From positions 1 to 64,000 of the forward strand of contig JAWZYU010000719.1 of the NCBI GenBank assembly GCA_038380435.1: a stretch of 64,000 bases of DNA, written 5' to 3'. Origin of the DNA: Ryuthela nishihirai (lineage: Eukaryota > Arthropoda > Arachnida > Araneae > Heptathelidae). A program made the translations under genes and the position numbers. This document shows positions 19,553-30,539 of this stretch, one piece after another. The notes under the pieces are model-generated. The model did not search any database. It was not told where the DNA came from and saw only the letters and a program-made list of their open reading frames with translations. Numbering within the stretch: position 1 is the stretch's first letter; every line of letters begins with the position of its first letter.

Positions 19553-19689
19553 CAGGTAAGAAGAGAAAAATTTATTTTTGTCATTGGATATTTTACATTA
19601 TTGGATATAATCATTCGGAGCCAGAAGTTTATTGCGCAAAAGTTGTTCAAGTCGCCAGAATCACATAAGTAAGTAAAAAGCATCGAAAT

Positions 19690-20290
19690 GGAGAATGAGG
19701 CAACATCATCGATTTTAATAAATGAGAAAATGCGGTTGAAGCAATATCACCGATTTGGATAAAGAAAAAAAACTGCAGATGAGGCCAATATCACCAATTT
19801 GGAAGAAGGAGAAAAACTGTGGAGAAAGCAATATCACCGATTTTGATAAACTAGAAACTGCGGATGAGGCAATATTGTACCGATTTGGATTGGGTTGGGT
19901 TGTTTTACCTCTGAGCGGCACTTTTTTGCACACCATGGGCTAAATGGCCAGGTCACATGAACCCCGAAGGTTGGGGGAGGGGACCCACTGGAATCTGCTG
20001 GGAGACAGATTGTAGCCTCCCGTCAAGGCCATCCAGCGTATTCTTTAACGTGCACAGGGTATGGCTCTCCCACACACGGAACCACTGCTTAACGTCCCAT
20101 CCGACGGACGGCGGCCTTTCCAAGCCCATCGGTGTCCCCTACTGACCGTGGGCAGGGCGGGGAATTTTGCGGAGATAAATCTCAACACTGACCTAGCTGG
20201 GACTCGAACCTGGGAACTACAGTTTACGAGCCTGGCGCGCTACCGACTGAGCCACCCCCGTCCCACCGATTTGGATGAATGAGAAAAAGC
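19690..20290. repeat. Minisatellite of about 44-50 bp units, split by a SINE
   Basis: Units resembling GCAATATCACCGATTTGGAT plus a purine-rich stretch (AGAAAAAACTGCAGATGAGG) recur four times at 19690-19890. A further unit resumes at 20265 after the SINE-A insertion. Confidence 0.75.
19891..20264 (-). mobile_element. SINE-A inside a minisatellite, TSD 12 bp
   Basis: Flanked by ACCGATTTGGAT at 19879-19890 and 20265-20276. About 10 bp of the body near CCCCGAAGGTTGGG are missing. Confidence 0.95.
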
Positions 20291-20525
20291 TCCATATAAT
20301 AATGATTAGTAGCAGCTGGTCGTTTGTTTTTACCTCTTTATCATCCAACACATAATCGATACTAAAAATCAAATTAAAAAAACGAACGCTTCATTCTTTA
20401 GAATAAACCGTTCGATAAAATACCGAAAGTGATTGTTCATGCAAAAGCTTTAAATGCTAACGAAAATAAGGAAAAAGGAACAGCCAGAAGCTCAGAACTA
20501 ATAAACGTTACAGCTTCTCTGAATG

Positions 20526-20909
20526 GGTTGGGTTGTTTTACCTCTGAGCGGCACTTTTTTGCACACCATGGGCTGAATGGTCAGGTCACATGGACCACGA
20601 AGGCTCAGAGAAGGTTGGGGGAGGGGACCCACTGGAACAGCTGTTGGGAGTCAGATGGTAGCCTCCCGTCAAGGCCATCCAGCATGTTCTTTAACGTGCA
20701 CAGGGTATGGCTGTCCCGCACATGGGGCCACGGCTTAACGTCCCATCCGACGGACGGCTGCCTTTCCAAGCCCATCGGTGTCCCCTACTGACCGTGGGCA
20801 GGGCGGGGAATTTTGCGGAGATAAATCTCAACGCTGACCCAGCTGGGACTCGAACCCGGGAACTACAGATTACGAGCCTGGCGCGCTACCGACTGAGCTA
20901 CCCCCGACC
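20526..20909 (-). mobile_element. SINE-A, TSD 12 bp
   Basis: Full length, flanked by CTTCTCTGAATG at 20514-20525 and 20910-20921. Confidence 0.95.
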
Positions 20910-20921
20910 CTTCTCTGAATG

Positions 20922-21390
20922 AATTTGTCAGTTGCAACCATACCAACTGAATGTTCAATATTTCTATGAAGCACTGAAAGTTTTGTTGTTGCAGAATAAT
21001 CGAAATATCTTTCAGTTGAAAGTCGTTATTCTGAGAGCCAGTTCCAAGCGAGTTTTTGTTGAAGCTTCTGACAGAATGATTTGCGGTCCCTAAACTCAAT
21101 AAATCTTGTCCTATTTTAAGAACAGAATAAATCGTGAACTATTGAATTTTACTCTACTGGATTAGACTAAAAAAGCATGCATGCACTACAAAGCGATAAA
21201 ATGGATTTTAAAAATAGTCTGCTAGAATAATTACTTGTTACAATCGACACATGATTTTTAAATGGAAATTTTTATTCCTGAACTTTATCGTCATTATCAG
21301 CAAAAATATGTAGTTGTTCCTTTGTGTTCCCCCCCCCCCCCAAACACACACACACACTTCCTGGTCTTTAAGGATCCCTCCTTTATGAAT
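20922..21390. other. AT-rich spacer with a C tract
   Basis: A C run at about 21330-21341 is followed by a short CA repeat. No gene is supported. Confidence 0.5.
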
Positions 21391-21401
21391 GCCCAGGGAG
21401 A

Positions 21402-21760
21402 CGCGCCAGGCTCGTAATCTGTAGTTCCCAGGTTCGAGTCCCAGCTGGGTCAGCGTTGAGATTTATCTCCGCAAAATTCCCCGCCCTGCCCACGGTCAGT
21501 AGGGGACACCGATGGGCTTGGAAAGGCCGCCGTCCGTCAGATGGGACGTTAAGCCGTGGCCCCGTGTGCGGGAGGGCCATACCCTGTGCACGATAAAGAA
21601 CACCCTAGATGGCCTTGACGGGAGGCTACCATCTGTCTCCCAACAGCTGTTCCAGTGGGTCCCCTCCCCCAACCTTCTCTGAGCCTTCAGGGTCCATGTG
21701 ACCTGGCCATTTAGCCCATGGTGTGCAAAAAAGTGCCGCTCAGAGATAAAACAACCCAAA
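21402..21760 (+). mobile_element. SINE-A, 5' truncated, TSD 11 bp
   Basis: It lacks the first ~30 bp of the head yet is flanked by GCCCAGGGAGA at 21391-21401 and 21761-21771. That is the mark of incomplete target-primed reverse transcription. Confidence 0.94.
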
Positions 21761-22492
21761 GCCCAGGGAGAAGTCCATTTCAACACGACATCCTTCAAGT
21801 AGTGTCTCTCCATTTTTTCGATGAAAGCTTGAATAACTTTTTTTTTTCAAACGAGCCCATTTCTCCTCAGTTGGACATATCTCCTTTTTTTTTATCTCCA
21901 TCTTTTTCGCAGCATTAATTAGATCCATTCTTCATATTCATTTTTTTCGTTTGGATTGTTCCTCCCTTTTCCTATTCAATCCTGTTTACTTCCCTTTTAA
22001 ATTCCATCTCTCATTCATCTTTGTTTGCTACACCGGATCCCGCACACCTCACATTTTGTTATTTTCAATATCTGTATTTGATTAATATTTTATTTCTTTC
22101 TTTTAATATCCATCTTACAATAATCATTGACTCGGTTCTTCGTATATTTATCTTTTTTCCTCCTTAGTTGGGTCTCATTTCACATCCATCTTTCATTTAT
22201 CATTGATGTTTTCCTTCTCTTTTCATATCGCCCATCCTTCATTATTTCCGTTTCTATTCATATCCATCTTCCTTCCTTCCCTCTGTGGTTTCCTATATAT
22301 ATATTTTTTTCATATTATCTTCCTTACCTTCCTATTCTTTCTATATCCATCTCAGGTTCCGTATCTTTTTTACATTAAATCTTCCTTCCCTTCTTGGTCT
22401 TTCATCCATCCTTGTTTGCCCTCTTTTCATATCCATCTTCCACCTTTAGTTGCTTCCCTATCTACATTCATCTGTGGATGGGATTTACCATA

Positions 22493-22922
22493 CAGGGTGA
22501 ATCTGAAAAAGTCGGCAAAACTTTACGAGGTAGTAGAACGCAGCTATACGAGCAATATTCGTCATAGAATGTATGGTCGGAACGCAAGCGGTGAGAAGTT
22601 AAAAGGTAGTTTTCCACTGTCACATTTAAAGAATGAACACAAGAAGGAGAGGAGATACTTTGTGCCTCACTTACATTCCCGTCCGCCGCACCGTACACAA
22701 AGTGCATATCCGCCATTTCGTGGTTAGTATAACCAGCCATCCTCTCGGCAATCCACGGTAGAAATGCCGTTGGGTGCGAGGACCGACCCTTTTATACCAT
22801 TTCCAACGCCACCTAGCGGCTCGCCGTTTGCGTTCCGCCCATACTTTCTATGACGAATATTGCTCGTATAGCTGCGTTCTATCACCCCGTAAAGTTTTGC
22901 CCACTTTTTCAGATTCACCCTG
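22493..22922. mobile_element. MITE-2, ~100 bp inverted ends, TA-flanked
   Basis: CAGGGTGAATCTGAAAAAGT at the left and its complement at the right continue as an inverted repeat of about 100 bp. TA borders both ends, as in Tc1/mariner-type insertions. The middle carries the coding remnant listed next. Confidence 0.8.
22640..22740 (-). pseudogene. Remnant resembling a DUF4817-type N-terminal domain
   Basis: The minus frame reads YTNHEMADMHFVYGAADGN. This looks like the start of the DUF4817 helix-turn-helix domain common in arthropod transposon proteins; that is a recalled likeness, not a search. The match is lost after about 25 residues. Confidence 0.45.
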
Positions 22923-23300
22923 TATATCCATCTTTCCTTGACAGTCCCTTCCTTTTTCTTGTTTTATTTTTTGTTTCTTCAGAGCATTGCCCCCTTCTCA
23001 ATCTTCGCGACCTTCGAATATCCTCTCATTTCCAAATCTGTCATCCACATTGCCTTTCATTCACCTTTTACTTTTGACTCAATCTTTGTAATCTTGATGA
23101 CATCTCTTACTTTTCATATTCATTTTCCTCCATCCTTTTCATCTTCTTCTTTCACACATCCTCGGCATCCTATCTTGCTCGCAATCATGGGATGTACCTT
23201 ACTTTTCACCTCTAATTTGCTGAATCCGCGGAGTATCTCAGACTATCGCTTCTCCTTCTCTATCTCCATCCATCTGCGTGAGGCCCTTTAATTTTCATCA

Positions 23301-24017
23301 TTCGTGGGTGACAAGACATTCATTACGCGACTTCAAGAAAATAAAACAAGTCAACAGCGATGTCCTGTTAGGCGCGTTGCGAATCGCGTTTTATTTTCTC
23401 TCCTCCTCCCAAGAAGAAGAACGAGTACATCTCCTGGTATGTGCATAAAAGAAGATGCAGAGAACGCATAATGATCCTCTGGTATGTGAGAGGTTCGTGT
23501 TTTCCGAAATAGTTCATTGTGAAGGAAAAGAAAAATTCTCATAAATAAACACGAACGAAATACCCAAGATTTTCGATTCGAAAATATACCACCCACGTTT
23601 TGCAAGTGTCTCGAAGAATGTTTCCATGGAGACAAGAAAACAAGATTTTCTTTTCCTCTTCCTTTATTGCCAGATACCCAGAAAAAGATTGTTATTCCTT
23701 TTGTCTCCTGCATTCGATGAAAAATAAATATTTATTCACTCAAAAATGCTTTCAAAAGAGTTTATAATTTTCATGTTTTTGTGAAACAGTTTGCTGGGAC
23801 TGCGCGGTGTTCTCGGCCATCTGCCTCACGATTGCATGACAACAATGTGACATATAAACGTGGCACAAATGACAAAATATTTGAAAAACAGTGTTAAAAT
23901 TCTGGAAATTATTTGTATGCCTAATTTTCTGAGAGCTAGCAGAGATTGGAAGAATTGAGTAAGGTTTCCCAATTACTAAAATACTCCACCGAGAGAAATA
24001 TTTTAAATTATATTCTA
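23301..24017. other. Spacer with an uncertain open frame
   Basis: A 120-codon minus frame lies at 23351-23713. It contains a short internal duplication (CTCTGGTATGTG-like) and no known motif, so I do not call it a gene. Confidence 0.45.
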
Positions 24018-24029
24018 TATTGAATAAAC

Positions 24030-24235
24030 AGCCGTCTCATGGCCGAGTGGTTAGCGCACTTGGCTACTGATCTAAGGGACCCGGGTTCGAGTCCCGGGTA
24101 AGGCATGGATGTTCGTGTTGTTTTTCTGCCGAGGTCCTGCCATCCTCTCAGACCTTCTACTGTGGCATATAAACTGACAGGCTATAGGTCAGACCTCTGT
24201 GGCAAGCAGCTGCTTGAGGGGGTATTTATTTATTT
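24030..24235 (+). mobile_element. SINE-B, full length, TSD 11 bp
   Basis: Head GCCGTCTCATGGCCGAGTGG. Flanked by TATTGAATAAA before (about 24018-24028) and after (ending at 24247). Confidence 0.93.
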
Positions 24236-24247
24236 TTATTGAATAAA

Positions 24248-24705
24248 ATAATGAAATTATTTAGATTTTAAATCTAATTTTTTTTTTGTTTCGGGCATAT
24301 AAAATAGGTCTTATAAATTATCGTCTTATAAGAACTCTCGACCGAATTTTAGGGGAGAGTATGTCCGGAAATCCCCACCCCCTGAGTATGTCTTTGTGGG
24401 AGGAGTACTTATGGTCACCTTATCCTTTTTGAAAATCCTTATTAGCATTAAAAACGCACCCATGTACATATTTGATCTTTTAATTATTATTATATTTAAA
24501 ACCTTATCCTTTTTAAACTTTATCTATTATTTAAAACTTTATCCTTTAAATATATATACTATATTATACTATTATTTAAAATTTATTTTCTCTTAAATAC
24601 CAGGAGGAGAAATAATAATATTTAAATATATATTATATTATACTATATATTTAAATATATATACTATTATTTAAAACTTTATCCTTTTAAAACCTTATCC
24701 TTTTA
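24248..24705. other. Very AT-rich stretch
   Basis: Repeated short words (TTATCCTTTT, ATTTAAATATATA) with some local duplication. No gene. Confidence 0.55.
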
Positions 24706-24790
24706 AATGTCAAACTTCTGTGGCAAACAGCTGCTTGCCACAGAAGTTTGACATTTAAACGGCACAGTAGAAGATCGTGAGGATGGCTTT
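24706..24790. repeat. Hairpin made of two opposed SINE-B 3' fragments
   Basis: AATGTCAAACTTCTGTGGCA is followed a few bases later by its inverted copy ending GAAGTTTGACATT, centred on the SINE-B motif CAGCTGCTTG. The right arm continues into a degraded minus-strand SINE-B. Confidence 0.75.
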
Positions 24791-24791
24791 G

Positions 24792-25145
24792 GATTGGATT
24801 GTTTTACCTCTGAGCGGCACTTTTTTGCCCACCATGGGCTAAATGGCCCCGAAGGACCCCGAAGGCTCAGAGAAGGTTGGGGGAGGAGACCCACTGGAAC
24901 AGCTGTTGGGAGACAGATGATAGCCTCCCGTCAAGGCCATCCAGCGTGTTCTTTAACGTGCACAGGGTATGGCTCTCCCGCACACGGAGCCACGGCTTAA
25001 CGTCCCATCCGACGGACGGCGGCTTTTCCAAACCCATCTGTGTTCCCTACTGACCGTGGGCAGGACGGGGAATTTTGCGGAGATAAATCTCAACGCTGAC
25101 CCAGCTGGGACTCGAACCTGGAGCGCTACCGACTGAGCCACCCCC
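24792..25145 (-). mobile_element. SINE-A with a small head deletion
   Basis: The 3' end is GGATTGTTTTACC on this strand. About 25 bp between the B box (CTCGAACCTGG) and the A box are missing. Confidence 0.9.
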
Positions 25146-25385
25146 TCTTTGATCAGTAGCTAAGCGTGCTAATAACTTTCAAACGGGGAACAAGACCAAT
25201 TAGTCTGAAGATAAATAAAGAAATTGGCGAATACTAAAGAATTATTTTCACATACTTCTAAGGCATACACTTATATTATTAAACGGCCTGAAACAATACC
25301 TGTTATATTTGTTTCAATTAACTACCGAAGGAAATTTTCATGATTAGCACTGCTATTGTTAAATATTCAATTACCACATTTCTGT

Positions 25386-25669
25386 TGGGTTGGGATGTTT
25401 TACCTCTGAGCGGCACTTTTTGCACACCATGGGCTAAATGGCCAGGTCGCATGGACCCCGAAGGCTCAGAGAAGGTTGGGGGAGGGGACCCACTGGAACA
25501 GCTGTTGGGAGACAGATGGTAGCCTCCCGTCAAGGCCACTCAGCGTGTTCTTTAATGTGCACTGGGTATGACTCTCCCGCACACGGGGCCACGGTGTAAC
25601 GTCCCATTCGACGGACGGCGCACTTTCCAAGCCCATCGGTGTCCCCTACTGATCGTGGGCAGGGCGGGG
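25386..25669 (-). mobile_element. SINE-A, 5' truncated, TSD 11 bp
   Basis: It stops in the body at GGGCAGGGCGGGG without the tRNA-like head, yet is flanked by CACATTTCTGT at 25375-25385 and 25670-25680. Confidence 0.94.
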
Positions 25670-25680
25670 CACATTTCTGT

Positions 25681-26086
25681 AAATGGGTAACGAATATCAT
25701 TAAGTAGAAGAAAAACGTATCATTTCTAGTGCATATGTCATGCTTGTTTGAAAAGAGAATGAAGCTTTATATTCCCCCCCCCCCCCTTTAGCGTCGTCTA
25801 ATAATGGAAATTATAATTAATGGACGATTCGTTAAGTCCAAATAGTATGATTTTGTTAGTACTTATACATCACGAAAAGAATTTTCTCATAAAAAAAATA
25901 ATTGTCTTTTACACCACCCACTTGGGGGTTAGAGAGCAAATCTTTACACTTTACCACTAAATTTTCAAATTTGGAGCATAAATAGGTCGTTTACAATGTT
26001 TGTTAACAGATTTTGCATTTTCTACCGTTAGAGGGTGCTTTTAAAACTCTTAAGAGATTCCGAAAATGCAAATCGTAATATTTTAC
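25681..26086. other. Spacer with a C tract
   Basis: A C run at about 25775-25787. No gene is supported. Confidence 0.5.
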
Positions 26087-26690
26087 CTCTTAAAAAAACG
26101 AGTGGCATTTTTTTTTTTCACGCAATGGCTAAATTGCCAGATCACAAGAACCCCGAAGGCTCAGAGAAGCTTGGGAAGAGAGTCCCGCTGGACAGCTGTT
26201 AGGAAACAGATGGTGGCTTCCCATCAAGGCCTTTCAACGTGTTCTGTAACGTGCACATGGGGCCACCACTTAACGACCCATCCGACGGGCTTCTTCTTTT
26301 ACATCCGTCTTTCTGGTCTGGACCTATAGAAAAATCTATAGGTCCAGACCAGAAAGACGGATGTAAAAGAAGAAGAAGCCCGTCGGATGGGTAAATATAA
26401 AAATAAATAAATAGAAAAATAAATATAGAAAATAGAAATAAAAATAGAAAAATAAAATAAATAGAAAAATCTATAGGTCCAGACCAGAAAGACGGATGTA
26501 AAAGAAGAAGAAGAAGAAGCCCGTCGGATGGGTCGTTAAGTGGTGGCCCCATGTGCACGTTACAGAACACGTTGAATGGCCTTGATGGGAAGCAGCTGTC
26601 CAGATGATGAGAAGCAGCTGACCTAACAGCTGTCCAGCGGGACTCTCTTCCCAAGCTTCTCTGAGCCTTCGGGGTTCTTGCGACTGCTTT
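26087..26690. repeat. Foldback: SINE-A fragment in inverted duplicate
   Basis: A diverged minus-strand SINE-A fragment (26087-26290) plus ~45 bp of unique sequence meets its reverse complement at about 26331 (AAAAATCTATAGGTCCAGAC). After an A/T-rich spacer of about 80 bp, the unique sequence appears a third time and runs into a plus-strand copy of the same SINE-A fragment (26520-26690). The arms are close to 240 bp. Confidence 0.85.
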
Positions 26691-26820
26691 TCCAAGCCCA
26701 TTGGTGTTTCTTACCGACCGAGAGCAAGGCGGGGAATTTTGCGGAGATAAATCTCAACACTGGTCCAGTGTGATTCGAACCTGGGAACTGCAAATTACGA
26801 GCTTTGCCACCCCCCCCCCC
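26691..26820 (-). mobile_element. SINE-A head fragment
   Basis: From TTCCAAGCCCATTGGTG to the B box region TGATTCGAACCTGGG, ending in a C run. Confidence 0.8.
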
Positions 26821-27571
26821 CCCGAAAAAAAATTTTTTTTTTTTTAAAGTCTACAGACATACAGATGACAGCCTCGTTTTATGAAAACGAGATTCAAATA
26901 GATTTGATTCAGATCTTTATCTTCAGTCTTTTTTTTTCTTGTAAAAATCTAAAAATTGCAGACTTTCGAAAATGGTTTACCACTGACAATAAAACCTGGG
27001 ATTGTAACTTAAGTTTTGATCGCCAGTGTATATTTTCTGAGTAGTTTGAAGACAAATCGTCTGAGAAAATGCACTTGTCAGAAACCGAAAGAAAAGCCCA
27101 CAAAGAATGGCGAAAAATCTCGTTGGTTTGAATTCTTTCTATGAAAGCGAATGACTATTCTGAAGATCTATTCCCTGAAATAGATTCTTTCCCAGAATTT
27201 GGTCACAGCTGCGTTTTTGTATCGACTCTATTCTGTTTCGGTTTGCTCAAAAAATCGTTGACATCAGCAGAAACACTGCAAACGAAAATGGTACTTTTTT
27301 TTTCATTTTCAGTTCAACAGAAAAAACAAAGGCACATTCAAAATAAACACAGACACAGAAAAAGTTTCAACTGGCGATCCGGTAGAAAACTATAGTTTGT
27401 ATAGTGATAACTTTAGCTTGTATAGTTTTATAGCAAGGAGAATGCAGGACGTGCTTAAAAATAATAGGGAATCGTAAATTGGATATATTGTTAGAAATAA
27501 ATTCTTTTCACCAGGGTGGAAAACTGTTTTTAAAATTTTCGATTTTGTATGCATCAATAGAGCAGAACCTA
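26821..27571. other. AT-rich spacer
   Basis: No gene supported. Short frames at 26909-27395 lack motifs. Confidence 0.5.
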
Positions 27572-27810
27572 GGGGCGGGGGTCGCTTAGTCAGTAGCGAG
27601 CCAGGCTCGTAATCTGAGAGTTCCCAGGTTCGAGTCTCAACTGCATCAGCGTTCAAATTTAACTCCACTAACCTCCACTTTGCCTAGGTCAGAAAGGGTA
27701 CACCTTGGACTTGGAAAGTTCACCTTCCGTCGGTTGTGACGTTAAGCCTTAGTCCAGTGTTCAGGAAAGCCATACTTCGTGCATGCTGAAAAACACACTG
27801 GATGGTATCG
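27572..27810 (+). mobile_element. SINE-A, 3' half missing, diverged
   Basis: Head GGGGCGGGGGTCGCTTAGTC. Broken off after CACTGGATGGTATCGATGG, where a minus-strand copy begins. Confidence 0.85.
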
Positions 27811-27812
27811 AT

Positions 27813-28558
27813 GGGTTGGGTTGTTTTACCTCTGAGCGGCACTTTTATGCACATCATGGGCTAAATGGCCAGGTCACATGGACCCCCAAGGCTCAGAGAA
27901 GGTTGGGGGAGAGGTTGGGTTGGGTTGTTTTACCTCTGAGCGGCACTTTTTTGCACACCATGGGCTAAATGGCCAGGTCACATGGACCCCGAAGGCTCAG
28001 AGAAGGTTGGGGGAGGGGACCCACAGGAATAGCTGTTGGGAGACAGATGGTAGCCTCCCGTCAAGGCCATCCAGCGTGTTCTTTAGCGTGCACAGGGTAT
28101 GGCTCTCCAGCACACTGGGCCACGACTTAACGTCCCATCCGACGGACGGCGGCCTTTCCAAGCCCATCGGTGTCCCCTACTGACCGTGAGCAGGGCGGGG
28201 AATTTTTGCGGAGATAAACCTCAACGCTGACCCAGCTGGGACTCGAACCTGGGAACTACAGATTACGAGCCTGGCGCGCTACCGACTGAGCACCTCCGGC
28301 CCCTTGGGGGAGAGGACCCACTGAAACCCAGCGTGTTCTTTAACGTGCACAGGGTATGGCTCTCCCGCATGCAGGGCCACGGCTTAACGTCCCATCCGAC
28401 GGACGGTGGCCTTTCTAAGTCCATCAGTGTCCCCTACTGATGGTGGGCAGGGTGGGGAATTTTGCGGAGATAAATCTCAACGCTGACCCAGCTGGGACTC
28501 GAACCTGGGAACTACAGATTACGAGCGTGACGCGCTACCGACTGAGCCACCCCCGCCC
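27813..28558 (-). mobile_element. SINE-A, outer copy split by a second SINE-A
   Basis: The left part 27813-27914 and right part 28304-28558 are collinear pieces of one copy; the second SINE-A sits between them. Confidence 0.88.
27915..28303 (-). mobile_element. SINE-A, inner nested copy, TSD 12 bp
   Basis: Inserted into the outer copy, with TTGGGGGAGAGG duplicated at 27903-27914 and 28304-28315. Confidence 0.93.
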
Positions 28559-28989
28559 CACAATGGTGGAGAGTCTCAGGTTCAAGGTCGTGTGCAGTGC
28601 TAAGCGTGGGTGATGTTGGATGCTGATTGCACAAAGGAAAACTAAATATCAGAAGCAACTGATCCAGCTGTAGATATCTGCATTTAATTGATATAAAAAA
28701 ATCTTACCAACTGGTAGTCCAGATGTTCATCAATCTCTGTAGAAAATTCAAAGTCTGCACTCGAAATATATATTCAAAAACAAGGCAAAACTCAGGAGCT
28801 CAAAACTCTTCGTGTTTACTGATTAGTTGCCACTCACATGGCAAGGCCAAAAGGACCCCAAGGGTTCAGACCTGACCATTTAACCAGTACAGGAAAATCT
28901 CGGGCCTCTGCCTCGAGAGAATTGTCTCATAGACCCTTTTGGAAAAATCGCCATTAGCTTTCATTTTGTTTCATAAAAAAAAAAATATA
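28559..28989. other. Spacer
   Basis: A short SINE-A-like scrap (ACATGGCAAGGCCAAAAGGACCCC) near 28837 is the only resemblance. No gene. Confidence 0.45.
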
Positions 28990-29120
28990 AAATAAATACC
29001 CCCTCAAGCAGCTGCTTGCCACAGATGTCTGACAGGAGCCTGTCAATTTATATGCCAAAGTAGAAGGTCTGAGAGGATGGCAGGACCTCAGCAGAAAAAC
29101 GACACATACATCCATGCTAT
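28990..29120 (-). mobile_element. SINE-B, head missing
   Basis: From AATAAATACCCCCTCAAGCA to CGACACATACATCCATGC. Confidence 0.9.
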
Positions 29121-29353
29121 TATTATATTTAGTTTTCATTTTAATACCTCTGTTATAAGATTTTTTGTACTTCTTAATAATTTAAAGTTTTAAAACCCAC
29201 AGTTATTTAACATAGAGCCAAAATAATAAACACTTTGCTGCATAAAATGCAAATGGGTGCGTTTTGATTCAAGCGATTATCGTAATTTTAAACCTATGCA
29301 AAATACTTATAAAACACTTATTAATCATAGATTGGAAATTTTGTTCCTTAGAT

Positions 29354-30461
29354 CAGTGGTTCTCAACCTTTTATGCTTCACGTACCCCCTGGAAATGTGT
29401 ATGTAACTGGCATACCCCTTGTATAGATAGATAAAACTATAGTTATAGTATAACAATGGGAATATAATAAAACATATATATCAGTGGTTCTCAACCTTTT
29501 ATGCTTCACGTACCCCCTGGAAATGTGTATGTAACTGGCATACCCCTTGTATAGATAGATAAAACTATAGTTATAGTATAACAATGGGAATATAATAAAA
29601 CATACATATCAGTGGTTCTCAACCTTTTATGCTTCACGTACCCCCTGGAAATGTGTATGTAACTGGCGTACCCCTTGTATAGATAGATAAAACTATAGTT
29701 ATAGTATAACAATGGGAATAAAATAAAACATATATAGCAGTGGTTCTCAACCTTTTATGCTTCACGTACCCCCTGGAAATGTGTATGTAACTGGCATACC
29801 CCTTGTATAGATAGATAAAACTATAGTTATAGTATAACAATGGGAATATAATAAAACATCTATCTCAGTGGTTCTCAACCTTTTATTCTTCACGTACCCC
29901 CTGGAAATGTGTATGTAACTGGCGTACCCCTTGTATAAATAGATAAACTATAGTTATAGTATAACAATGGGAATAAAATAAAACATATATATCAGTGGTT
30001 CTCAACCTTTTATGCTTCACGTACCCCCTGGAAATGTGTATGTAACTGGCGTACCCCTTGTATAAATAGATAAACTATAGTTATAGTATAACAATGGGAA
30101 TAAAATAAAACATATATATCAGTGGTTCTCAACCTTTTATGCTTCACGTACCCCCTGGAAATGTGTATGTAACTGGCGTACCCCTTGTATAGATAGATAA
30201 AACTATAGTTATAGTATAACAATGGGAATAAAATAAAACATATATATCAGTGGTTCTCAAAACTTTTATGCTTCACGTACCCCCTGGAAATGTGTATGTA
30301 AATGGCGTACCCCTTGTATAGATAGATAAAACTATAGTTATAGTATAGCAATGGGAATAAAATAAAACATATATATACATATGACATATATCTAGCGACT
30401 TTTGAGCTGTCACGGCGTACCCCAAAAACTTTTACCGCGTACCCCACGTTGAGAACCCCTA
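29354..30461. repeat. Eight-unit, 128 bp tandem array built on an hAT-type terminus
   Basis: Units start CAGTGGTTCTCAACC at 29354, 29482, 29610, 29738, 29866, 29993, 30120 and 30248. The unit start matches the terminal repeat of many hAT elements. Just beyond the array, GTTGAGAACCCCTA (ending 30461) is the inverted partner. So one end of a small hAT-like element has been multiplied while the other is single. I see no clear 8 bp TSD. Confidence 0.85.
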
Positions 30462-30539
30462 GTCTATGAAAACAGCTAAATATTTAAAGGAATCAACTCC
30501 CTTAATAGTTGAACAGGAAAAATTTTAACTAATACATTC

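Larger units (their letters stand above)
21900..23300 (+). other. Long pyrimidine-biased tract
   Basis: The plus strand is strongly C/T-rich for about 1.4 kb, with recurring CATATCCATCTT and CCTTCC motifs, interrupted by MITE-2 at 22493-22922. Apparent long frames here come from composition (Phe/Leu/Ser-rich) and are not called as genes. Confidence 0.65.

Noticed and set aside
23351..23713. 120-codon minus frame
   Set aside because: No domain, contains an internal duplication and lies beside a biased-composition tract.
29378..29840. Repeated 68-codon frames on the minus strand
   Set aside because: They are produced by the 128 bp tandem units and recur only with them; no start context or family.
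29354..30375. CRISPR-like direct repeats
   Set aside because: Units are contiguous 128 bp tandem repeats without unique spacers, in a eukaryotic sequence.
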